A stretch of 64,000 nt of DNA from Diorhabda sublineata. Lineage: Eukaryota; Arthropoda; Insecta; Coleoptera; Chrysomelidae. The position numbers and the translations under genes are program-made. The notes below the pieces were generated by a model. It searched no databases. It had not been told where the DNA came from and saw only the letters and a list, made by a program, of their open reading frames with translations. The DNA lies in the NCBI RefSeq assembly GCF_026230105.1, contig NC_079482.1:12400001-12464000 (forward strand). Reading direction: 5' to 3'. Numbering within the stretch: the first letter of the stretch is position 1; each line of letters begins with the position of its first letter. Of the stretch, positions 11,142 through 22,769 are shown one piece after another.

Positions 11142-13325
11142 TCTTTACTCTTCATATTATTACTGAAACGTATCATCTGAAAGATTTAAATGTGATATCT
11201 ACTATCAAGAAATTTGAAGCCAAAATTCAGATAAAAAAGAAAGAAGGGTTAAAAATAATGTTGAAATGTTATTCCTATTGAAAAGAAATAGAAGGTTCTA
11301 CTTTACTATTTTTAACGCTAGAGAAAATAAAATTCTATGCATAAATTTTATAGAAGCGAGTATAGCATAAAAATTCCAAAAATAAATTTTCCAATCAATT
11401 TACTAATTTAGGTACTCGTGTTAGAAGTCGATAAAATTATTGGTTTAAGAGAAATTAAAATTTTTACAATAAGGTGTGTACAGGAGCGCCTCTCCCTCAT
11501 ATTTTCTAAAAGCAGATATTCTGGTGAAAATTTTCATGGAATAGTTATTGAGACTTGTTTGAGAGAAAGAGAGAGATTTTTCCAAAACAAGGTACCCTTA
11601 AAAATTATTTATTTATTATAATTATGTGTATTTTACTTTCTAATCTGATATACGTATACAACAACATTTTCCATATAAAGGGGAGGGTCGCCAATAAACT
11701 GTATTCACATCATTAAATACTTATTTCGTGCAAGAAATTTTATTATTAATATAATGTGAAACCTAACACTATTCACTGAACAAACCTCCAAACATACCCA
11801 AGAAAACATGAATATTGAACGCAACAGTTTTGATTGTGGATATCATTTAAACAAATGGAAATCTCAACAAATATATGATATCAAATGTATTTATATTTTT
11901 TGTATGGTCATTTATACATCTATATATATTTGGAAATAATTCCAAACTTTTAGCGCTAGGGTATTTTTTTCTATCATATTTGCTGCTACTTGTTTCTATC
12001 CCTCCTTCACTGTTGGAATAATTGTAAAACTAGATAGTACTTTCCAAATATAATAATAATAATAAAAAGGAGAACCACTGACGTGGTGATTTGTAAAAGA
12101 TAATAAACGTTTAGACTAGACAGACAGTAATGTGATTATCGTTAAAACCAACAAATTCCCAATTTACTTGTATACCTACATAGATATCGAATTTAGGGAT
12201 AGTCCAAGAATAATGCCCTACCCTACGTCCTATCTGGTAGTTAAGGAATGATTCACTTTTCCATCCTAATTGTATGACTCAAACCCCTCAAACTACTTAC
12301 AATTCAACTCGATGATTCATCGTATTTTGATAGTATACTAATTTACTACATAAATCTTCCGTTTCTTTTACTCACATAAATATTGATGTTTAATAATAAA
12401 CTGTTGTCTGGAATTTACTAATATTTTATAATAAGAAATGGAAATAGTAAGTTAATTTAACAGGAGATATTTTTTAATCATTTCTCTAACCATACGATGA
12501 TAAAATGTGAAGTTGATTTGATATACGAAATAATGTATATGTTATGGTAAAAATGATGAATCAGTGATTATATAAAATTACCAGTGATTATACATAATCA
12601 TCCTGAATTTGGTAAATATTGTAAATTATTTCATATTTATCAAATTTATTGGTTGGTTAAAATCCCCAACTTGTCAAGAATGTGATAAATTTGGATTATT
12701 TTGTAGAAACAATGTGATAAATATCATTGGCAGTGTTCGTGACTTTTTTCATTTAAATAAGATTTTTTTGATTTAGATCGAATTTTTTTAGTCTCCAAAT
12801 TTATAGTTATTCATTACTTTATATTTAAATCAACCAACCCTGCTTATTGGGCCAGTAGAATAGAATGCAGTTTTTTTGAGTAGTTACTATCTAACGTACC
12901 TAACCACTGTTTGTTTTCTTAGTATCCATAATATTAAGTAATTTGGAATTTAAAATGGGAAGCATGCCAGCAATTATTCAATATTTTATTTTTTACGAGA
13001 GGATAGTGAAAAAATGTACATGCAACGAAATTACAACTACTTCTGAAATCACGTCATGTCAAGCAGTTGCGCAAACTGATCGAATTTTCGCAAAATTAGT
13101 GACTTTTACAACATTCCCCATTAAGAGCTGGATTTTAGAAACTAACCGGTAAATTTATATAATCAATATTAATGTCCCGAAATTATGAGACAATTTGACA
13201 TGCACGAGATGGCATTTTGGCAGACTATTTCCTGAGAAAAATTTAATTTAAAATAAACAATAATTGTTCCTTTTCTTAAAATATAAAATTAAAACCAAAT
13301 GATGTTTATTAATCCTAGACGAAAA
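11142..13325. other. AT-rich spacer
   Basis: Short open frames at 11418-11621 and 12943-13152 carry no recognisable domain. An (aat)n run lies near 12050, followed by 'aggagaaccac' at about 12067, which resembles the end of the MITE-like unit at 10818. Nothing else is supported. Confidence 0.4.
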
Positions 13326-13329
13326 TTTG

Positions 13330-13365
13330 GCACTAGTGCAAATTATCGATAATTTGCACTAGTGC
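13330..13365. repeat. Perfect 36-bp palindrome
   Basis: The half-site 'gcactagtgcaaattatc' is followed directly by its exact reverse complement, with no loop. The outer 10-mer 'gcactagtgc' is itself a palindrome, so the site contains three nested two-fold symmetries. It lies about 200 bp from the mariner relic that follows but is not part of a recognised terminal repeat. Confidence 0.9.
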
Positions 13366-13544
13366 AGTATTATCGCTGAACTTTGATCGTTGCTAGATAA
13401 ACATAAAATATTACAGCTTTTTGGTTGGCTTAAATTTTTCGAGGGAAATAGTCACCGAAATTATTACTTTGAAGTAATGAAGAGATGATTTCAATACTAG
13501 GATTGCTATTTATATTTTTGGACTTTCAATGAAAAAATAAATAC

Positions 13545-14010
13545 TAATGATGGAACATAATTTTATTGTTTAATATATTTCTCATACGGTTCAACCAATT
13601 TTCGAGGCACTTTTTCCACTCTGACTGAGATGGCTCCAAAACCGACTTATTCTGTTGTTGAAAATCGTTCATTATGCAGTTCGTTTTTTATATACGGAAA
13701 CAAAAAGAAGTCTTTGGGTGCTAAATCATGGCTGTGAGGTGGATGGTCAATCAACTTGACCTTCTGGATTGTTGAACATTTAATTGTTTGAGTAGCAGTG
13801 TGAGAGCTTGCATTTTCATGATGAAAAATTATTCGTCCCATCTTTGGCGTGTACCGAATTTATTCATTGATTTTGCAGGTATATGGTCGTCTTCCACTCG
13901 GAGTTCACCTTCTCCCATTACTCAGACGGCACTGTTGGAATATTGATTGAAGCAATCTAAAGAACTGTCAAAATAACCTGATGCCCATTTGAAAAGCTTA
14001 TGTGTACACA
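13545..14010 (-). pseudogene. DD34D mariner transposase relic
   Basis: Read on the reverse strand, fragments appear in the family order. VNSEWKTTIYLQN comes first (about 13870-13910; family VNSEWYTTICLP), then IIFHHENASSHTATQT, DHPPHSHDLAPKDFFLFPYIKNELHNERFST and, after a frameshift near 13650, QSEWKKCLENWLNRM (family C-terminus). The second catalytic residue is glutamate (HHEN) where the family has aspartate (HHDN). The third aspartate (PKD) is kept at the expected spacing of 34 residues. At least two stops upstream and one frameshift break the frame. No terminal inverted repeats were found. The fragment covers roughly the C-terminal 40% of a transposase of about 345 residues. Confidence 0.85.
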
Positions 14011-14878
14011 TTTATTTGATTTGTGAAGTGATTTGTCGATTTTTAAACCCCATTATTTTTAGTTTTACCGAGAAAAGCCTTGTTAAAGAGTTACTACTTT
14101 AAGAAGAGCGAAATTTCCTCCCGGAAGCGTGGCTTTGTTGGATTTGTCGTTGGTTGGTCAGATCTGTTGAAATTAAGGTTCAGCTAACTCTATTTAGTTT
14201 ATTGGATCCAATGAAATTTATGTGGTATAAAACATCTATAACCTTAAAATCTAGAATGTACCTATACGTTTCCACTAAATTCTTATTTGTTCACCACTAA
14301 ACTTCTTTGCATAGTAAAATACCCTTTTTATTTATATATTTTGGTGAAAAACATTCATAGAAGCCTGCTTTTTACTGTTAAATAATTTGTAGTACTTCTT
14401 CGAAAAGATTATTATAACTTTACTTTATATTCAAGGGGTGAAGATAAATTCTATTAGATGATATTGCTCTAGTTTGGAATCTCTATTTCTGATTGGAAAT
14501 TTAATAAATAATAACCCTCACTATTTTCTGGAATAGACTAGATTTGTATCACACCTGTTCAATCGACGCCTCAAGTTTTTTCGAAAAATATTAATAAATT
14601 TATTCATTTAAATATTATTATTATTTAAAAGCACATTGAATAAAATAGGGAATACATATATAGAACATTCATTTGTCATATGAACATGTTTTATCACAGT
14701 CATCTCCACCTAAAGCTATAAGTTTTTCTTTATCTTTTAGTTGCCACTGGGTTATCACTTTGCAACCTCAAAAAGTACTCACTCGTAAACTTAATACCTA
14801 TATAAACTTGAACGCAACAGTTAAAACTAAAGTCCACTAAAGTTTTGTATATTGCTTAAAAGCTAACGTACAGATTGA
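14011..14878. other. AT-rich spacer between two elements
   Basis: No open frame or repeat is supported. A short patch at 14080-14170 has a more even base composition without an interpretable reading. Confidence 0.4.
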
Positions 14879-15108
14879 CTATAATCTGGCCGGTCGGTAG
14901 TGAGAGCGATAAAAACGCGTGATCGGCTCATGGGATGCTAGTGATACCTTTTATAACGATTCGTATTGGCTGAAGCAATGTCTCAGAAAGTCAAGTTCAC
15001 ACAGCTGCACGTTACATTAATTCATTATTATTATATTCTAAAAATTTTATATTAATAATTATTTTAAGCTTCTGTTTTATTATGTTATTTATTTACTTTG
15101 ATAAAAAT

Positions 15109-15200
15109 TAAAAATTAAACTACATTTCTAACATGCGCTTTTACAGTAAGAATTATGTGACTGTATAATAGCGCATGTTAAACATGTACTTTAATTTTTA
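15109..15200. repeat. 92-nt imperfect hairpin inside the Tc1-like element
   Basis: The left arm runs from 'taaaaattaaac' through the exact 10-mer 'taacatgcgc' (15129-15138) to 'acagt'. The right arm runs from 'actgt' through 'gcgcatgtta' (15171-15180) to 'ctttaattttta' (ending 15200). Stem stretches are interrupted by small bulges and the loop is about 12 nt. The size resembles a pre-miRNA fold, but a subterminal palindrome of the element is the simpler reading. Confidence 0.75.
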
Positions 15201-15345
15201 TTATTCTTTAATATGTGGTATTATAGCTATGTTATATATTGACTATCCTCTATTTTAATACTTTTAAAATTTTGACAAAATGCATCTGCGGATACAAAGT
15301 ATAATAAATATTTATTATTTATAGAAACTGGAGTGATTTTCCTCA

Positions 15346-15837
15346 TTGCAACCAAGTTATTGTTTTTATTGTAGTTGCAATCTTTTGGTTAGTGTGGGTA
15401 AAAAAATATTCCAAGACTATAATGTTTACATATTGGATAAAAGTGGCACTGTGGAACTATTGGCATTGGTTAAAGAGAATCGGCTGTTAGTCCAAAGATA
15501 TGTCGTTGATGAGATGGCCAAAGAGAAAAATAAAATTGTTTTACGATTGCCACCTTACCATTGTGAATTCAACCCAATTGAACTCATATGGGCACAAATC
15601 AAGGGTGAGGTGTCAAGGAAAAACACAACATTTAAAATTAGTGATGTCCAAACTTTATTTACTAAAGCTTTAAATAATGTTACCCAAACCAATTGGAGTA
15701 AGGCAATCCAACATGTCCGCTTTTTTCGAAATAAAATGTGGGACATTGATAATTTAATGGAAAAACAAGTGGAACCTCTAATAATAAATTTAAGAGCTGA
15801 TTCGTCCTCGTCGGAATCGGATTCCGATTTAGATTAA
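15346..15837 (+). pseudogene. DDE transposase C-terminal segment
   Basis: The 163-codon frame reads, in order, GTVELLALVKENRLLVQRYVV, DEMAKEKNKIVLRLPPYH, CEFNPIELIWAQIKGEV and a tail ending SSSSESDSDLD. This is the C-terminal third of a Tc1/mariner-superfamily transposase common in aphids, beetles and other insects, in which LRLPPYHC.NPIE carries the last catalytic glutamate and an acidic serine-rich tail ends the protein. The glutamate (NPIE) is present. The frame opens at a TTG codon (15346) with no family-like sequence in its first 30 residues, and the first internal ATG in frame is within DEMAKEK. The segment upstream that should hold the two catalytic aspartates is missing. The intact frame over 130 family residues suggests recent loss of function or a 5' deletion. 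Confidence 0.85.
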
Positions 15838-16465
15838 AATAAAAATTCATCCGCCCTTATATCCCTCTCAACCACCTTTTTTGAATACAAAGAATTTATT
15901 CAGGAAAGGACCTTGTATTGTTTATAAAGATTATTATTATTATTATTTATATCGTTTTGTATGAATTTACTTTATAACCTTTGATACGTATTTTAATAAA
16001 ACATATAGCACGACATTTTTTTCTTAGATATTACTTTACAGTATAAGGTACCCTTACATTTTTATTTAATATACCATAAATTTGAAAAACTAGCTATTTA
16101 AGGTTAGGGAAAACAAAATTACGATTAAAATAATAGTTATATATATTTATAGATACTTTTAAAAAAATCAAGGCAATGTGTGAAATATGTAGGTATAACA
16201 TTTAGTAGTGAACTAAGTGAACGAAGATTTTAATGTATGAATGCTATGCAACTGATAAATAAAAGTATTATTTATATGATATGATATTAAAATAAAGTAT
16301 TTAAAATTCAAATAAAAATGTTAGTTTGAAAAAAGCATTCCAAATTCAATTCAAATTTGCCACTAAATACCTTTTAGTGTTGTGTATGGTGTGATTCAGG
16401 CTTACAATTTCTCTCTCACGCATTATGCACGTGATTACTCTCTGTAATGAGCGGCCAGATTATAG

Positions 16466-18724
16466 AAAATATTCGGTTTTATTTGAAATAGGTCCACTAA
16501 AATAGATTTAAAAAGTATCTATGGAGTCCTCATAACAACATAAAACAAAAAATAATACAAATCAACTCTCACCACCGCCAAAATCAAGAAAAGCTAACAC
16601 AGGTGCATATTGTTGACCCCACGATTGCTATTTTAATGTTGGACAGCTGATTTCTTAGATTGCTCTTTTCAGTATATCAATTTTATACAGATCTTTTTTA
16701 GAAAAAATTGTTAAAATATAGTGGTAGATATTTGGAGGCTAAGGAGATATGTAAACGATCAAACTTTATTCATTCTTCAATCTTAATAATAATAATTTTA
16801 CTTTAGACGACATAAAAAGGTAGAAATAAGACCAAAATATATTAACAGTTTTTATCTAAACGAAAATAGCAATCCGTAAAAATTATAATTCTGACAACCA
16901 ATTAAAATATTTTGCCTTACATTCCTTCCATCTATTAAAAAATGTCAGTTCGGTGTATGACTGTATATGGTTTTAACTGAAATATTTTGTAATCTGCATA
17001 AATGACACAATCATGAATGGTTTTCCAACCTGACGAGATAACATTATCTTGTAAAATTGTCTATAGTTATTTCAGAACAATGATTATATCTCCACCAACT
17101 TGATATCACTTAGGTACATCATCTCATAACGCAGTAAAAGTGTATGAATGACCTTCAAACACATCGTCGTTAAACGGTCATTATAAAAAAACGTTTTTTC
17201 TTATATTGCTGGCAATTTAAATTATTTTTAAAGAAAGGTTGATTAAAATATTTGGAAATAATGATTCTCTCAGTCGTGAAATATATAATGAAAAATATAT
17301 CTATGAAAAAAAAATAGATAAAGCTATGTAAATAATATTCTCGTTTTTACCATAAATATTCATTCAACTTTATTATAAGTTGGTTTATACTCGATGAAGA
17401 AAATTTTATTCGGGTATCGGGAAGAACAGATATCTGAAGGCAAACTGTGTCCTTGCCAGTGTTGCCATGTGCATTTAATGAATGTAATGAAAGTATGACG
17501 CATCGTTGCAAAAATTATTAGATTTTATTTAAAATTATATTTCAATAAATCTTTCGAAAAAAAGTATGTTGTTTATGCAAATGATCTGAAAGGAAAACGG
17601 GTACGTCAGATAGAGAGAGTTGGGTGATGGGTTGTTGAGTGGAATAGGGTCATTGTCATGTGGGATAAGGTATATTTTAGGATTAGTCATGACAAAGGAA
17701 ATATTTTCCCATGCAAGACTGGGATTATGGCGATTTTAGGAAGAGGTCAACTTCCGTATGATACTCACTTATGTTGTGTATGTTCGCCTACTACACCATG
17801 AGGAATAAAAATGAAATTAATGTGAGCAAAACAAAATGGCTCGACAAACCAAACAGCTTGGCGAGTATGGTGTTTTTGTGTAAGGGCGGATATAGTTACA
17901 GCTGCATTCACCCTATCATCGGCAATTTGGCAGCTGATCGAGTTAACCAAGTTATTTAGAAACCTTAGAAAATCTGTAACAGTGAGGAGTGGCACAGCAT
18001 CGATGCGGATGCTTTTATATCCTCGGAAGAGTATTTTTTTGAGAAGTGGGCGGTGGAAATACACAGTTTTAAGAACGTAATTCATGGACTTCACTAATAA
18101 AACTTACTGTTGGGCTGCTGTTTTCATTACTAGTGTTGCTTACGATATTCTCGTATACAGACTTATGTTAAAATCATCAAACTAACATTTTATCAGAAAC
18201 GAAAGGAATTATGTTAAACCTGATAATTATGTATCTTCAGTCAAAACTGACACAGACTGTGCACGGATCTTGTAACAAGACTTGCTATCAACCAATTAAA
18301 GAAAAGACCGTCCCGGAAACGGTTCAGAAACGAGTTGGCTAGAACATAAAAGAGAATCGTTCGTACAATGGTAATTGCTTTTTGGAACAAGTAATCTCAC
18401 CGTTCCAAGGACCGTTTTTCGATTAGATGGAACGAATCTATAATTTTATTACTTTTACATCATGAAAACAATAAAAAAAATGAGCTGCCTACATGCGAAC
18501 TTACTAGAGGATTGATGGAGAGTTCGTGTCTTTATGTCCTTTAATATTAGCTTACAGAAGGGTAGTACTGCGTCGAAAATTAATGAAAAATTCCTCAAAA
18601 ATCTCAAAATTGATACATTGGAGCAAAGCATATATTAATGAAGAGATGAAGAGCTCTTGACATTTAACAGAGCTTCAAACCAAAAAATATGGAAAATCCG
18701 TAAGACAGAGAAATATAGAAACAG

Positions 18725-18732
<8 letters not shown>
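16466..18732. other. Spacer with an unassigned ORF pair
   Basis: Most of the stretch is AT-rich. At 17765-18094 the reverse strand has a 109-codon frame and the forward strand a 62-codon frame (17771-17959) in the same place. Neither shows a domain I recognise. The reverse protein has short hydrophobic stretches and cysteine/histidine residues without a regular pattern. Its base composition is less AT-rich than its surroundings, so it may be the relic of an element or exon. A partly self-complementary string 'gaccgtcccggaaacggt' lies near 18308, and a looser inverted match to it lies near 18400. Confidence 0.4.

Positions 18733-18791
<59 letters not shown>
18733..18791. repeat. (TA)n array preceded by (AC)n
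   Basis: A short 'cacacaca' run passes directly into an uninterrupted (TA)n array. The region downstream contains a probable RTE tail. Confidence 0.95.
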
Positions 18792-18793
<2 letters not shown>

Positions 18794-18939
18794 AGGGTAT
18801 AAGGGATCAGAACCATTTGTGTCCACATTAAGATTAAAACCGAAGAAGAAATTTAAATAATTGAGCTATTTGGAATAGGAAATTGAAAAAGTATGATATC
18901 GTGGTAATAGTTAAAAAATTAGAATAGTGCATATAGAAG

Positions 18940-19235
18940 AAAAGGAAATCTGGAAGTTCGAATATTTGGATGTAAAATGACAAAAACTAAAGCAAAAACT
19001 TAATATTTAATAAGATGAAATTTGTAAAGAAAATAGAAAATACAATTATAAGAAATGAAAATAGAATGCGGCAATGTAGCAGATAGACGAAATCTGAAAT
19101 TGAGTTAATATAAGAAAAAATTGAAGAAGAGCAACTGAGATTGCTTAGCCACGATAAGGAATGGTTGGAGAAAAAATGGTAAAACAGGTTTGAGACTAAA
19201 ACGTCCTAAAAGATGTCAGGAGAATGACCAAGAAG
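18940..19235 (+). pseudogene. Probable RTE-type LINE C-terminal tail
   Basis: In the forward frame at about 19090-19150 the residues EIELIxEKIEEEQLRLLSH appear, followed by a basic stretch near 19190-19230 (LRLKRPKR). In RTE-type and related non-LTR elements the reverse transcriptase ends with a helix-rich segment 'IxxxIxxxQLRWxGHxxRM', then a basic 'GRPRxRW' segment. Both are present in the right order and at roughly the right distance, but several stops and shifts break them, and no catalytic reverse transcriptase motif is visible upstream. The identification is therefore tentative. Confidence 0.4.
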
Positions 19236-19239
19236 AGTA

Positions 19240-20629
19240 TGGTTGTAAGTAAAGTATTTAATCCTTTCCAAGCTTCATTGCGGTGGATACGCATTTCACA
19301 GACATTATATTATTCATGTTATGAACTGCTTAAGACACTGGGTAGTATTTATGAAGATATTACACTTTCTGAGAGCTCTCGTTAACATATGTATATCGAG
19401 AAACAAATTAACACAATTTAATTATCTTAAAGAAATGGCACTGTTACATGAATGAAACGTATGTACCATCTTTATTAATTACGATTTTAATTGTAATTTT
19501 TAACAGTTCAGTGAATTTGCACTACTTTTTCTCTTTTAATATTCAATATTCCATTGTAAATTGTGGAAGGAAATCAGCGAAAGACAACTGAAGCTTACCT
19601 TGAAATTATTCGAAATACAATATATATATATATGAATTTTTATGAATTCCGAACACAGATTTTGAAGTAAAAAATATATTTACATCTTCTTTTCAGTTAT
19701 ATAAAATAAATAAATATATTGAATGTGAATGTATTGAATGAGACAAGCGAAACGGAAACAAAAGATAACTAAATGGCGAAGAAATATCACCTCTATACCT
19801 ATGGTAGAAGAGGTTGCAGATAAGTAATTGAGTAAAATGAATTTAAACGATAATCTAAACTAAACGCAATATATTGATTAGATTTCAGAAAATTATTGGG
19901 AAATGACTTATCATTTTATTTAAATACAATATAATTTAAGTTTCAGCATTTGTTAATTCACTGATTGAAAATACTTTAAATGTTGCATTGAGCTTTTCCA
20001 CTATACGAACCCTATCCTTAATAAACGTTTTCATTTTCTGAGCTACAAGTCAGTTCACTAATTCTAGGCAAAAATCTACCTGTATGCAGAATTATAAGTG
20101 AGTAAGCACGATAAAAAAGGTTCTGACAATGTCTACTTCTGAAGACCTAAGGTTAGGTTATTCTCTAGTAACTACGAATAAAATATAACCTTGAACATGG
20201 TAGGTGTGATGACATGCATACTGATTTAATAATCGAGTGACCACACATAAGGCACACGTCCTCGCGATGTCTAGTTTACAAGTTGACATTATGATATATT
20301 AGGCGGTACCTGAACGTGTATAAAACATCATTTAACATACATGAATGAAAAATATGTTAACCAACACATTCATTTTTTTTTCTGATTTTCTGATTTCTGA
20401 ATATTCTGATGCTGTAATTGATAGCAATGAGAAGACATTAACAAATTTGCAGTACCTATTTACCAATATTGCCTCTTTATTATTAAAACAATGAAATTAT
20501 TATGTCCTGTCATGAATGCAACAAAATTATAATGAACCTTTTATTGTCGGAATATTTCAGGAAAGTTGACTCCAAGATAATATATTGAATATTCCATTAG
20601 CAAAGGCGTAGCTCTGGTATACTGTGACC
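19240..20629. other. AT-rich spacer
   Basis: A short (TA)6 run lies at 19620. Apart from this, no gene, repeat or element was recognised before the mariner at 20630. Confidence 0.4.
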
Positions 20630-21475
20630 TACGAGGGTTGTCTGAAAAGTTTTCGACCTCAACCTGAAGATGTCAGCACTTATCAATTGAAGTAAAGAAA
20701 AATTTGCGCTTTCATTGAGAGATTCTTACTAAAATTTCAGCGATTTTAAACGCTTAGTTTCTGTTTGACAATCTTGTGAGTCGTTGTGAAGATTTCACTC
20801 AAAATTGAAAAAATGGAGTATCGAGCATTAAAATGAAACATTAATTCGGATTAAGTGAGTCGGAGATGTTGAAGAGGCTATCGGCATATCAATAGAATGC
20901 ATTTATCATATACTGATTATATACTGATTAAAGGGTTATGCATTCGTAAGCTATCCGCATGTTGGGTCCGCGTTTGGCCACTTTGAACTAAACGTTCTTT
21001 TGAATGAACATTTTTCAAACTTTATTGATGCGTCTGCAAAATGAGTCGGATTTTTTGCATCAATTCGAAACTGTAGAGGAAATCTGGATTCATCACTACA
21101 CTCCCTCCTGAAACGAGAAAACTTGCCCCCCCCCCAAACGGCAAAGACGGTTTCATGGGCAGAAAAATTATGGCGGAATACTTTTCCATCAGAACAACAC
21201 CCCTTCTCACATTTCGGTAATCGTCAAGGTTAAAATTCAAGAATTGCATTTAGAATTTATTAACCATCCACCGTATTCACCAGATCTGTCTCTCATGAAC
21301 TTTTTTTTAACCTTAAAGTGTTATTTGCAGAAGAAGAAAAATATTAAAGGGATAAAAGGGCTAGAACACTTTTAAACTAAGCGTATAGACTTAAAAGGAG
21401 AAAAATAGAGATGATTTTATGGAAAACAGTATTGTTTCACTGTTAGGTCGAAAAATTTTGCAGACAACCCTCGTA
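20630..21475 (+). mobile_element. Mariner element with conserved terminal repeats
   Basis: The left end 'tacgagggttgtctg' and right end 'cagacaaccctcgta' are exact inverted repeats. The inverted match continues inward with mismatches to about 30 bp ('ttcgacct' against 'aggtcgaa'). TA at both outer edges fits the mariner target duplication. The element is about 846 bp, well below the usual 1.3 kb, so it carries internal deletions. The interior is a degraded transposase on the forward strand. The good preservation of the ends compared with the coding part is typical of a copy that could still have been mobilised in trans. Confidence 0.85.
20812..21400 (+). pseudogene. Mariner transposase relic
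   Basis: Fragments in family order are visible across several frames. 'LNEHFSNFIDAS' comes near 21010, then 'EIWIHHYTPS' near 21085 (family DETWIHHFTPE, with the first catalytic aspartate region altered from VDET to VEEI). Next are 'KTVSWAEK' near 21145 and 'EFINHPPYSPDLSLMNFFL' at about 21255-21305. In the last motif the family residue is aspartate (PSDYFLF) but asparagine is seen (LMNFF), so the third catalytic residue is lost. An interruption by a run of cytosines near 21127 and several stops rule out function. The second catalytic segment (HxDNAxxH) appears only as the remnant 'NTPSH'. Confidence 0.8.
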
Positions 21476-22515
21476 TTACAAATTTTTAAAATCAGGATCT
21501 TCTGACTAAAATTTCAAACTAAATATAAATGCTGCTGTTATTCCCTAGGTTATTAACCAAAATGATAGTGATACTGAAATAATTATGAAATAATAGATAA
21601 TTACGAATTATACATTATTATACATTATCTTTTGAAACTAACTACAATTATTAATTTTATTTTTAAATTGATATATGAATTTTTATGTAAATTATTTCAT
21701 AATAAGCACTGTTTACTATTCTATTTGCAATTTACGGCATACAGAGATCATTGGCAGTTTGGAGTTAGGCGAAAGATACTGTTTTACAAACTTTTTTATA
21801 ACTCCCAACTTAATGGAAATATTGTTCACGAAAATGTAAGTTTTTAAAGAATTGATTCAATTTTTATTCTGCGTAGTTTGTTTCTCCAAAATATTTTGTT
21901 CATCGAATAAAAAATTCATGCTACTTTTTTTATTTTAAATATAAATATTATTGTTTGCACATCGGCAGGTGACACCCTAGCCAAAGGGCAGTTGATATGA
22001 AGAATGAGGTAAACTCGAGAGTACATGGAGCTTTTCAATTGTAGTACGAGCCTTACATTTACGGCGACTGTGCTAAGCTACACGAGCTCTTCACTGTACA
22101 ATAAATAAAAATGTAATTAAGTTTAACATTGATTAGAAACATAGAATAGAAATTATTTGGGGGCTTGAATTCTTTGACTTAGGCTTGGAACTTTGGTTGC
22201 TTTACATCTGAAACGGTTTTTAGAATCTATAGGGAAGCAGTTGCTCCTTCGTACCCACCTTGGCAACGTCACCAATTTTTACATTAAGAACTCTAATTAA
22301 CAAAAATGCAAAATAGAATTAAAAAAATGAATATCAACAATATATGAACAAAATTATTGTCGAAATACAAAATCGAAAATGTTGTGTATAATTGCCTGGA
22401 TTTTAGAAGCGCTATTTGGAATTCCAATAATTCTGTTTTCCAAAAATAAAAGGTACATAAATGAAATATTAACTCAAACAATTCTACATTAAATTCTAGT
22501 AGTGTACAATGTGAG
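21476..22515. other. AT-rich spacer with one open frame
   Basis: The forward frame 21632-21847 (71 codons) ends beside a good splice-donor-like string 'aatgtaagttt' at about 21833. It has no recognisable domain, so an exon is possible but unsupported. The patch 21960-22080 is less AT-rich without an interpretable frame. Confidence 0.35.
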
Positions 22516-22519
22516 CACT

Positions 22520-22765
22520 ATTCATCATCACACGTCACGACGAGTTATATCCAAACGTTTATCAGTGTCTCTTGAATCATTGTTCCTTCAATCCTGTTTC
22601 TTTATTCAAAAAGTACTTGAAGTAGAGGCACATATATGAGATCCTTTATCCCCCATAGGTAGCAATAGATCGGGTGACCTTGGAGGCTATGGAAAAAAGC
22701 CCTTTCATTATGCCTCTTGGGGTCAATAGTGATACAGCCAATTGGTTAACACTTTTCACGTATAC
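22520..22765 (-). pseudogene. DUF4817-type mariner transposase C-terminus
   Basis: On the reverse strand, PPRSPDL appears near 22670, followed in the neighbouring frame by YLWGIKDLIYVP. Together these reproduce the conserved end of DUF4817-type transposases (WPPRSPDLTPLDFFLWGYLKDLVY), split by a frameshift. Further along, RIEGTMIQETLINVWI fits the final helical segment of the same family (RIxxAxxxIxxExLxNVW). Only about 70 residues survive, with frameshifts and stops. No terminal repeat was found. Confidence 0.6.
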
Positions 22766-22769
22766 TCAC

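Larger units (their letters stand above)
14879..16465 (+). mobile_element. Tc1/mariner-superfamily element, 1.6 kb, deleted
   Basis: The ends form an inverted repeat: 'ctataatctggccggtc' at 14879-14895 and 'gagcggccagattatag' at 16449-16465, differing at one base. TA sits at both outer borders, as expected for Tc1/mariner target duplication. The interior holds the C-terminal part of a transposase (15346-15837). The N-terminal DNA-binding part and the first two catalytic segments are not visible, and the first 450 bp are non-coding with a long imperfect hairpin. It is most likely an internally deleted, non-autonomous copy. Confidence 0.75.

Noticed and set aside
20180..20330. Reverse-strand reading with HREDVCLMCG, resembling the cysteine motif at a LINE C-terminus
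   Set aside because: Only one Cys pair is visible, the following His-Cys part is missing and there is no neighbouring LINE sequence, so chance is more likely.
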